From the NCBI GenBank assembly GCA_044344935.1, contig JBIJCA010000081.1, positions 1 through 16,293 of the forward strand: a stretch of 16,293 nt of DNA, read 5' to 3'. The notes below the pieces were generated by a model. That model did no database searches. It was given only the letters and a program-made list of their open reading frames with translations, and was not told the DNA's origin. How positions within the stretch are numbered: the stretch's first letter is position 1; each line of letters opens with the position of its first letter. Made by a program: the position numbers and the translations under genes. Positions 7,664-14,724 of the stretch are shown here, piece by piece. Source of the DNA: Aquimonas sp044344935 (lineage in GTDB: Bacteria > Pseudomonadota > Gammaproteobacteria > Xanthomonadales > Xanthomonadaceae).

Positions 7664-9715
7664 ATGTTTGCTGTTGCCCGGGCCGCGTTTGCAGCCCTCC
7701 TGTGTGTGCTTCTTGCCGGCCTCACCGCGGCCACGGCTTCCGAGATCCAGCGCTTCGAGCGCGGCGAGTTCGCGTTCGAGTTCGGGCCGCCCGCCGAGTG
7801 GGTTGAGGCGGCAAGCGTTGCGGAGGGCTGGCCCGAGGACGCCCCGGGTGCGCGTGATGCCGCGCTGCGCCACTGGCTGCTGGATGTGCAGGTCAACCGG
7901 CGCGGCACGCGCAGCCGCTACTTCGACCACGCACTGGAGCCAGTGACCGAGGCCCGCGTGGGCGATGCCAGCCGGATCGAACTCAGCTTCAACCCGGCCT
8001 ACCAGCGGCTGGTGCTGCACCGTGTGGAAGTGCGCCGCGGCGGCGAGTGGTCGTCACGCTTCAACCCCGAGAGCGTGACCCTGGCGCGTCGCGAGGGTGA
8101 GTTCGAATCCGGCATGGCCACCGGCATGGTCTCGGCGCTCGTGCTGGTGGCCGACGTGCGCGCGGGCGACGTGCTGCGCATCGCCTATTCGATCGAGGGC
8201 GAGAATCCGATTCTTGACGGCCTGACCCACGAGAGCTTCAACCAGGCCTGGTTCGATCCGGTGCTGGACATGCGTGTGCGCGTGGAGAGCCCGGTCGCCG
8301 CGCCGGCAGTGCGCCTGCTCGATGGCGCCGAAGCACCGACGGTCAGCCCGCACCCCGAGGGCAGCAGCCTGCGCTGGCGCGGCGCCCGACTGGCGGCCAT
8401 TCCGCCGGAAGATGAGGTGCCGCCGTGGGCGGGCCTGACGCCGGTCATGGAGGTCTCCGAGGGCGCCGACTGGGCGCGCGTGCAGACCTGGGCGGCGACC
8501 CTGTATCCAGCCGCGGAGCTGCCGGAAGAGCTTGAACGCCGGGTGGCCGAGTGGCGGCAGCTGGAATCAGCGGACGCGCGGGCGGCAGCCGCGCTGCAGG
8601 CGGTACAGGACGAGGTGCGCTATTTCAGCGTACTGCTGGGCGACAGTTCGCATCGGCCGACACCGCCGATGGAGACCTGGGCGCGGCGCTATGGCGACTG
8701 CAAGGACAAGGCCTGGCTACTGGCCACACTGCTGGCGCGGCTCGACCTGCAGGCACAGCCGGCGCTGGTGTCGATCGAGAGTCAGCGCGGTGTGCGCCGC
8801 GGCTTGCCCGCGGCCTCGCAGTTCGACCACGTGATCGTGCAGGCCGAGGTCGACGGTCGCACCTTCTGGCTCGACCCCACGCTCAGCCATCAACGCGGAC
8901 CGCTGGCACAGCGGCAGTCCTACGACTTCGGCGCAGCGCTGGCGATCGCGGGGGCGGACGCCGATCTGACCGACATGGCGGCCGCCCGCGAAGTGGTTTC
9001 CCACCGCCGCATCGAGCATCGCTACCGGCCCAGCGAGGACGGCCGCGAGGTCGAATTCTCGGTGGTGACCCGGCTGTCCGGCGCCTACGCGCACCAGCTG
9101 CGCCGCTACATCGATGAAGCCGGCGCAGCCGCGGCGGCACTGGAGTTCAGCGGCTACTACGGCCGGCTGCACGGCGAGCTGGAGTCGATCGAAACCCTGC
9201 GCAGCGAGGACGGCGAAGACGGCAGCCTTGCCGTGTTCGAGCGCTATCGACTGAAGGCGCCCTGGAGCGCGCAGTCAGGCGGGACGCGGGTGTTCGAACT
9301 CGCCGCGGACGCCCTGTACCCGATGGTCGCGGCCAGCGACAACCGCGTGCGTCGGGCGCCGCTGCAGAGGGCGCACCCGGTCGAGATCGAGCAGACCCTG
9401 CTGGTCGAGATTCCCGAAGGCTGGACGGCACAGGGCGCGCCTGCGCCGCTCAAGGCCGGTGACGCCAGCTTCGAATACAGCCGCAGCGTCGAGTCGACCA
9501 AGACTGCCATCCGCATCGCCCATCACTTCACCTCGCGCGCCGACGAAGTGGCCAGCGCCGACGCCAGCGCCCACCTCGCCGCGCGCCGCACTGCGAGCCA
9601 GGCGATCTCCAGCAACCTGCAGCTGATCCAGCCCGGTAGCGCGGCCCGCAGCGAGCGCGCGCGGCGCCTGCAGAGCCTGCTGCGCGAATCGCCCGATGGC
9701 GCGCGTCGGCCTTGA
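7664..9715 (+). CDS. Exported DUF3857-transglutaminase-like protein A2
   Basis: This 683-residue paralogue of A1 has the same architecture. A signal peptide covers about residues 1-26 ('LTAATAS' at the likely cleavage), followed by DUF3857 at about 80-250 and the transglutaminase-like domain with Cys346 ('YGDCKDKA'), His389 ('QFDHVIV') and Asp404 ('WLDPTL'). A soluble C-terminal region completes it. Cys346 is the only cysteine after the signal peptide. Long stretches are identical to A1, such as 'ALQAVQDEVRYFSVLLGDS' and 'LPAASQFDHVIV', while the first 60 and last 100 residues differ more. Identical triad numbering supports this start; the in-frame ATG at 7568 would put 32 polar residues before the signal peptide. 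By eye its third codon positions are more GC-rich than in A1. B2 follows after 94 bp. Substrate and role are unknown. Confidence 0.88.
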   Translation: MFAVARAAFAALLCVLLAGLTAATASEIQRFERGEFAFEFGPPAEWVEAASVAEGWPEDAPGARDAALRHWLLDVQVNRRGTRSRYFDHALEPVTEARVGDASRIELSFNPAYQRLVLHRVEVRRGGEWSSRFNPESVTLARREGEFESGMATGMVSALVLVADVRAGDVLRIAYSIEGENPILDGLTHESFNQAWFDPVLDMRVRVESPVAAPAVRLLDGAEAPTVSPHPEGSSLRWRGARLAAIPPEDEVPPWAGLTPVMEVSEGADWARVQTWAATLYPAAELPEELERRVAEWRQLESADARAAAALQAVQDEVRYFSVLLGDSSHRPTPPMETWARRYGDCKDKAWLLATLLARLDLQAQPALVSIESQRGVRRGLPAASQFDHVIVQAEVDGRTFWLDPTLSHQRGPLAQRQSYDFGAALAIAGADADLTDMAAAREVVSHRRIEHRYRPSEDGREVEFSVVTRLSGAYAHQLRRYIDEAGAAAAALEFSGYYGRLHGELESIETLRSEDGEDGSLAVFERYRLKAPWSAQSGGTRVFELAADALYPMVAASDNRVRRAPLQRAHPVEIEQTLLVEIPEGWTAQGAPAPLKAGDASFEYSRSVESTKTAIRIAHHFTSRADEVASADASAHLAARRTASQAISSNLQLIQPGSAARSERARRLQSLLRESPDGARRP

Positions 9716-9809
9716 GCTTCGTCCCGGTTCGCGGCTGAGCCTCGGCATGCCCGCAGGCTGAACCGCACCTCTGGCCCTTCTCTCCCTCCCTGCCCTCCAG
9801 GTTTCGACC

Positions 9810-12182
9810 ATGCACCCTCGCCTCTCGCTCGCCCTCGCGCTGTCCTGCTGCATGCAGCTTGTCGGCGCTGTCAGCGTGTCTGCAGAGAACACCGCCGCGC
9901 CGCCCGAGCCCGCCCCGGTGCCCGGGGCCGCGATCGAGAATGCAGGCTTGCCGGCCGCGGGCAGCGAGTCGGACCCGGCCGCGTCGGAAGCAAGCGCCGC
10001 GCAGCAGCGCTTTGGCGTGCCCGGCGCGGTTGAACCCGGCGCGCTCTGGCAGGACTTCCTCAGCCGCGGCTCGGCCGAGACCATCGCGGCGGTGGTCGAG
10101 GTGATCGAACGCATCGAAGGCGAAGCCGGTGAGCCCTCGGCCGAGACCTGCACCGCGGAGGCGGCAAGTCTTCGCGACCTCGCTGAACGCCTGCCGGTCA
10201 GCATCGCGCTGTGGCACCTCGCCTACGAGTGCGCGGAGCTGCGGGGTGAAGACACGCAAGCCGACGCCGCCCTGGATGCCGTGGCCGCGCTGTCGAAGCA
10301 TGCGCTATCTCTCAATCCGGCCGCCTACAGCGGTGCGTTGCCGATTCCTGTCATGCATGAGGCGGACGCGACCGTGATGCTCGAAGCGATGGGCCTTGAG
10401 ATCGCTTACGCCTACTTCGATCCGCTCAGCGACGGCCGCTTCCTGCGCCTGCATATCGGCGCAGCCGACCCCGCCGACCGCAGCGAGCGGCAGTTCCAGT
10501 TCGACTTCATCGATGTCTGGATGCAGCTGCAGCGCGATGAGCCGAACACCGAGTTCCCGGCCTTTCGCTCCAGCCTTGTGCAGAGCTATCTGCAGCAGAG
10601 CGCGCAGGCCTATCCCGGCTCGATCGCCGAACAGGCGCTGCGGGTTCTGGAGGCGCTGGGCGAGGACGACGAAGATGCACAGCGGGCGCAGCTCGTTGCC
10701 GCCGCCAGCCAGGGCAACCTGCTGGCCGGTCTGAGCCTCGCCGAACGCTGCATGCGGCCGTATGCTCGCGGCTGCCGCGGCAGCGCCATCGACGCCCTGC
10801 TGCCGCTGGCCGAACGCGAGTTCACGCCGGCGCTTCTGGATCTGTCCATCGCCTACGACCTGGGCAAGGGCATCCACGCCAACCCCACGGCCTCCGCGAC
10901 CCTGCTCAAGCGCGTCGAGTCCCGCATCGGCGAGACCGGAGCGGTGCTGAGTGCGGGTCGACGCTCGCTGCGACTGACCGACCTCACCGCGATTTCGCGC
11001 CCGTTGCGGCAGCGCTTGGGTGCACTCGCGCGCGCCGGCAGCACGGAGGCGCAGATGCTGCTGACGACAAGCAAGTTCTCCAGCCACCTCAGCGTGCTCA
11101 AGCCCAAGGAGGAAGCGGCGCTGCTAGCGGACCCCGGCACCTGGTACATGAGCCTGCACCGCCAGGCCGAACGACTGGACGGCTTCGGCCAACACCCCGA
11201 TCGCGCGCTGGCGCTGCATCGCGCGGCGGCCGAGCGCGGCGGCGCCGAGGGCGTGGTCGGGCTGGCTCGACACATCGCGCGCAGCGAGCGCCTGCGGCGA
11301 CAGGAGTCCGAGTTCGAAGCGGCGCTGAAAGCCGCAGGCCACGCCGGCGATCCCGGCTCGATGGCAGCGCTGGCCGAACGTCTGGAAGCGCGCGGCGAGA
11401 AGCGCCGGGCCCTGGGCTGGTTCGTCAGCGCACAGCAGCGCGGCAGCCTGTATGGCGCGATGGGCGTGGCGCGGGCGATGGCGCGCGGCGAAACCGGCAC
11501 CGCTGAGGCACCCCGGAAGGCGATCGATCTGCTGCGCCTGCTGGCGGAAGCCGAGTTCGTGCCGGCCCGGCTGGAGCTGGCGAAACTGCTCGCCACCGGC
11601 GTCGAAGGAGTGGAGCCCGCACCGGAGGAGGCCGCGCGGCTGCTGATGAGCAATGTGCGCATGGACCACGCGCCGTCGATCCGCGAACTGGCGGATGCGG
11701 TGCTGTTCGAACGGCTGCCGTCACCCTCGGGCTTCAAGGCCGAGAAGGCGCTGCGCGACCTGGCGAAGGACGAGGACGCGCGCGCCAAGTACCTGCTGGG
11801 GATGGCGATCCGCGGCGGACGCACGCCACAGGCGCGCGTCGAAGAGGCGCTGCAGCTGCTGCAGCAGGCGGCTGACGCCGGTGTGATGGACGCACGCAAC
11901 GACCTCGCCTGGGTCTCATGCACCAGTCAGCGCGCGGAGTACTTCGAGCCCGTCCGTGGCCTGCAGGTGGCGCAGCGGATGGCGATGGAGCCGCACTTGA
12001 GCGCGTCGAACAAGGACACGCTCGCCGCCTGCCACGCCGCCAATGGGGAGTTCGAACAGGCGATCGCGCTGATGCGCGAGGTGCTGGCCCCCGAGGCCAG
12101 CCACAGCGGCGAGCAGCGCGCGCGCTATGCCGATCGACTGCAGCGCTTCGAGCGCGGCGAAACCTTCCGCGAGTCGCGCTGA
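9810..12182 (+). CDS. Exported Sel1/TPR-type repeat protein B2
   Basis: This 790-residue paralogue of B1 starts with a signal peptide (likely cleavage at 'VSVSA', residue 25). An Ala/Pro/Glu-rich linker of about 45 residues follows that B1 lacks. The shared N-terminal domain covers about 75-300 ('ALWQDF', 'LPVSIALW', 'LSKHALS', 'PIPVMHEADA', 'LEIAYAYF'). Helical Sel1/TPR-like repeats cover about 325-690, for example 'ALLDLSIAYDLGKGIHANPT' at about 341-360. The C-terminal pattern is 'ARNDLAWVSCTS' to 'DTLAACHAANGEFEQA'. Its six mature cysteines (114, 141, 314, 322, 704, 741) match those of B1. The two cysteines inside the signal peptide do not form a lipobox, so export as a soluble protein is more likely than lipidation. 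Only a weak CAGG (9798-9801) precedes the ATG, so translation may depend on A2. Function is unknown. Confidence 0.85.
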   Translation: MHPRLSLALALSCCMQLVGAVSVSAENTAAPPEPAPVPGAAIENAGLPAAGSESDPAASEASAAQQRFGVPGAVEPGALWQDFLSRGSAETIAAVVEVIERIEGEAGEPSAETCTAEAASLRDLAERLPVSIALWHLAYECAELRGEDTQADAALDAVAALSKHALSLNPAAYSGALPIPVMHEADATVMLEAMGLEIAYAYFDPLSDGRFLRLHIGAADPADRSERQFQFDFIDVWMQLQRDEPNTEFPAFRSSLVQSYLQQSAQAYPGSIAEQALRVLEALGEDDEDAQRAQLVAAASQGNLLAGLSLAERCMRPYARGCRGSAIDALLPLAEREFTPALLDLSIAYDLGKGIHANPTASATLLKRVESRIGETGAVLSAGRRSLRLTDLTAISRPLRQRLGALARAGSTEAQMLLTTSKFSSHLSVLKPKEEAALLADPGTWYMSLHRQAERLDGFGQHPDRALALHRAAAERGGAEGVVGLARHIARSERLRRQESEFEAALKAAGHAGDPGSMAALAERLEARGEKRRALGWFVSAQQRGSLYGAMGVARAMARGETGTAEAPRKAIDLLRLLAEAEFVPARLELAKLLATGVEGVEPAPEEAARLLMSNVRMDHAPSIRELADAVLFERLPSPSGFKAEKALRDLAKDEDARAKYLLGMAIRGGRTPQARVEEALQLLQQAADAGVMDARNDLAWVSCTSQRAEYFEPVRGLQVAQRMAMEPHLSASNKDTLAACHAANGEFEQAIALMREVLAPEASHSGEQRARYADRLQRFERGETFRESR

Positions 12183-12246
12183 GCGCCTGTGGGAACTGTC
12201 AGGCCGCCGCAGACCCCGGCACGACCGCCGGTTCCAGCCGCACGCT

Positions 12247-14247
12247 CTATTTGAGCGCCGCGCTTGCGGCCCCCGGCAGCCCAGCCTGCGGGCGCCCGAA
12301 CAGATAGCCCTGCAGGGCATCGACACCGATGCCCGCGAGGATCCCGGCCTGCTCGGCGGTCTCCACGCCTTCCGCGATGACCTTGAGGCCGTGACCGCGG
12401 GCGATCAGCACCGCCGCCTCGATCACCGAACAGGCTTCGAAGTCCAGCCGCTGGGTAAAGACCCGATCGATCTTGATGGCGTGCAGCGGAAAACGATGCA
12501 GGCTGGACAGCGAGGAATAGCCCGCGCCGAAGTCATCGACGTGGATGTGCAGGCCCAGCTGGGCGAGTCGCTTCAGGACCTTCAGGGTGAATTCGCTGGT
12601 GCGGTCTTCCAGCACCGACTCGGTCACTTCCAGCACCAGCCGATCGGCCGGCCAGCCGGTTTCGTCGAGCGCGCGCTGCACCGAATCGATGTAGCCGTCC
12701 CACACCAGCTGCCGCAGCGAGACATTGACGCTGATCCGCGGCGGCACGTCGGCGCTGGAGCGCCGGGCTTCGAACAGGGCGCGCCGCAGCACCCAGTCGC
12801 CCACCTGCAGGATGCGTTCGGAGTCCTCGGCGATCGGGATGAATTCGTCGGGCGGGACATTGCCCAGTCGGGGCGACTTCCAGCGCGCCAGCGCCTCGAA
12901 GCCGATGCAGGCGTGGCCGTCGGCACGCACGATCGGCTGGTAGGCCACCCACAGGGCCTCGTCGGCGATGGCCGTGCGCAGGCCGCTGACGATCTGCAGA
13001 CGCCGCTGCTGCTGCTCCGCCAGCCGCGGCTCGAAGGGCAGCGCCAGTCCGCGGCCGCGACGCTTGGCATCCGCCGCGGCCAGATCGGCCGCGGCGATCA
13101 GCGCGGTGCAGGGCTCCTGCTGACTGCGGCAGATGTAGCCGATGCTGACGCCAAGCTGCACGCGCTCATCGCCGAGGTCGATCGGTGCATCCAGCGCCTG
13201 CTGCAGCCGGCTGGCGAGCGAACGGACGCGATCGCACAAGGCCCCCTCGGAGGGCAGCGCCAGCACGAACTCGTCGCCGCCCCAGCGCGCCAGCAGACTC
13301 TCGGCGGGCGCGGCGACGGTGAAGCGCCTTGCCACCTCGGCCAGGACAGCATCGCCAGCCTCGTGTCCGAGACCGTCATTGACCTGCTTGAAGCGATCGA
13401 GGTCGAGAAACAGCACCGCCAGCGAGGCGTCCGGCCGGTCGCGCTCGCGCAGCGCTTCGACGAATCCGCGCCGGTTCAGCAGGCCGGTCAGGCCATCGCT
13501 GCGCGAGAGCTGCTGAAGCGCCACGGTGCGCTCGGCCACGCGCTGCTCCAGTGCCTGATTGCTGCTGCGGATGGCGTCGTTGGACTCTGACAGGCGCTCG
13601 ACCAGGCGATCGTTGTCGTGCTGCAGCTCAAGCGAGCGCAGCAACAGGGCATGATTGTTACGGTGCCCGACCCACATCACGCCCGCGAAGATGCAGCCGA
13701 GCGCGGCCAGCACCCAGTTCGGCGGATCCACGCGCAGCAGGCCCAGGCTTCCCGACAGCAGCAGGATGAGGATGTAGGCGCGGCCGATTCGCCGCATGGG
13801 CGCCAGGACACCGGTAGCACCGCCGGCCAGAGCGGAGAGCGTCACCACCACGGTGAACTGTCCATCGGCCTGCATGTGCGGCAGCCCCAGCAGGGCCAGC
13901 GCCGCCCACAGCAGGGCGGCGAGGAGGAACCCGCCCGTGAACACCGAGGAAGCGATATCCGCCTGCATCAACGGCACCGGAACGCCACTCTCGATCCGCT
14001 GGCACAGCCGGGTGTCCGCAGCCAGCCTAAGCAGGTTCAGCGCGAGCATCACCGCGAGCCAGATCCATGCTGCACGCGGCAGCGACGTGCTTACCATCAA
14101 GGCCACACCCAGCGCTGCCAGGCCGTTGATCAGAAGCCCGGCGCGGTGGTTCATCAGCGCGTGCCGCAGTAGCTCCGTGCTCAGCCATTCGGGTGGGGCC
14201 GGGACGGTCGGAGCGGCGAGACTGGACGGCGCGGCGGGTGCTGACAT
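12247..14247 (-). CDS. Membrane-bound GGDEF-EAL cyclic-di-GMP protein
   Basis: This 666-residue inner-membrane protein has six hydrophobic helices in about residues 35-195. A coiled-coil linker follows at about 207-247 ('HDNDRLVERLSESNDAIRS'), then a GGDEF domain at about 250-400 and an EAL domain at about 417-660. The cyclase motif is intact ('RWGGDEF', residues 323-327), with 'DGLTGLLNRRGF' and 'LDLDRFKQVND'. No RxxD inhibitory site is present before it. The EAL domain keeps 'FEALARW', 'SVNVS', 'LEVTES', 'VDDFGAGYSS', 'IKIDR', 'IAEGVET' and 'QGYLFGRP', so phosphodiesterase activity is also possible. It should make or degrade cyclic-di-GMP in response to a signal sensed by the membrane part, which I cannot place in a named family. 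I chose the ATG at 14247 because GAGG lies nine bases before it; an ATG at 14391 would add 48 low-complexity residues. It converges with B2 across 64 bp. Confidence 0.9.
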   Translation of the reverse strand: MSAPAAPSSLAAPTVPAPPEWLSTELLRHALMNHRAGLLINGLAALGVALMVSTSLPRAAWIWLAVMLALNLLRLAADTRLCQRIESGVPVPLMQADIASSVFTGGFLLAALLWAALALLGLPHMQADGQFTVVVTLSALAGGATGVLAPMRRIGRAYILILLLSGSLGLLRVDPPNWVLAALGCIFAGVMWVGHRNNHALLLRSLELQHDNDRLVERLSESNDAIRSSNQALEQRVAERTVALQQLSRSDGLTGLLNRRGFVEALRERDRPDASLAVLFLDLDRFKQVNDGLGHEAGDAVLAEVARRFTVAAPAESLLARWGGDEFVLALPSEGALCDRVRSLASRLQQALDAPIDLGDERVQLGVSIGYICRSQQEPCTALIAAADLAAADAKRRGRGLALPFEPRLAEQQQRRLQIVSGLRTAIADEALWVAYQPIVRADGHACIGFEALARWKSPRLGNVPPDEFIPIAEDSERILQVGDWVLRRALFEARRSSADVPPRISVNVSLRQLVWDGYIDSVQRALDETGWPADRLVLEVTESVLEDRTSEFTLKVLKRLAQLGLHIHVDDFGAGYSSLSSLHRFPLHAIKIDRVFTQRLDFEACSVIEAAVLIARGHGLKVIAEGVETAEQAGILAGIGVDALQGYLFGRPQAGLPGAASAALK

Positions 14248-14724
14248 GCCTGGGGACCTCGGGGCCGCGTCGGAGGACGAAGGAAAGGAAACCGCGGTCG
14301 GGACCTTCGACTCATCGGCGCGAGGCAGCAAGCAAAACACTGCGGCGCGGACGCGCTGACCGGCCGCAACCCTGCGCTTTCCCGCACTCATTCAAGATCG
14401 ATTGTCACGCCTCTCAAGCGTCAAGCGAATTCCGCGCTACCGCGAGACCCACGCAACGAACCGAGAGGCTGCCTCCTGCAAGACCCGTGCTCGAATGCGT
14501 CCAACGCCAGCCCGGCACGCGAGGGACACTGCGACCCGCGAATGCCCGGGGCTTTGCCGCGTACGTGCATTGCACCCGAGCCGGAAAATCACGCCCATGC
14601 AGCGGCGCCAGCCCGAGGCGATTCGGACGCTTTGGGGGTCCATGTCATCCGCCGGGTGCGCGCCGGGCGCAGCCACCGCGAGAGCCGCGCTGAGCGCTAC
14701 GCCCGCGACAGCCCGTCGCCCTTC
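14248..14724. other. 477-bp gap between argH and the GGDEF-EAL gene
   Basis: No gene can be supported here. Reading frames crossing the gap on both strands are Arg/Ala/Pro-rich, as expected of GC-rich noncoding DNA. On the minus strand a TTGACG hexamer (14419-14424) lies 17 bases before a poor -10 candidate (14396-14401) and could be part of a promoter for the GGDEF-EAL gene. If so, transcription would begin close to the ATG at 14391, which argues against that start. No T-rich hairpin marks the end of argH. Confidence 0.4.

Larger units (their letters stand above)
2957..12182 (+). repeat. Tandem duplication of a two-gene A-B cassette
   Basis: Two units, about 2957-7476 and 7607-12182, have the same content and order: leader box, DUF3857-transglutaminase gene, gap of about 95 bp, and Sel1-repeat gene. 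Starts of A1 and A2 are 4660 bp apart and starts of B1 and B2 are 4670 bp apart. The A copies align without net insertion or deletion from the start through residue 404. The B copies share their cysteine pattern and many N-terminal motifs. Protein similarity is strongest around the transglutaminase site and weaker in the B pair, so the duplication is old and has diverged under selection. Confidence 0.85.

Noticed and set aside
9810..9860. B2 as a lipoprotein because of Cys13-Cys14
   Set aside because: Residues before either cysteine do not fit the lipobox, and B1 has no cysteine in its signal peptide.
12216..12231. Hairpin CCGGC-acgacc-GCCGG between convergent B2 and the GGDEF-EAL gene, as a terminator
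   Set aside because: The stem is only five bases and no T run follows on either strand; such stems are frequent by chance at this GC content.
12127..13590. 487-codon plus-strand frame over the GGDEF-EAL gene
   Set aside because: The opposite strand encodes complete GGDEF and EAL motifs; this frame is its mirror and starts inside B2.
14248..14391. Upstream start for the GGDEF-EAL gene
   Set aside because: The added 48 residues are low-complexity, no ribosome site precedes the ATG at 14391, and a better one precedes the ATG at 14247.
14437..14676. 79-codon minus-strand frame between argH and the GGDEF-EAL gene
   Set aside because: Arg/Ala-rich with no ribosome site, no motif and no coupling to a neighbour.
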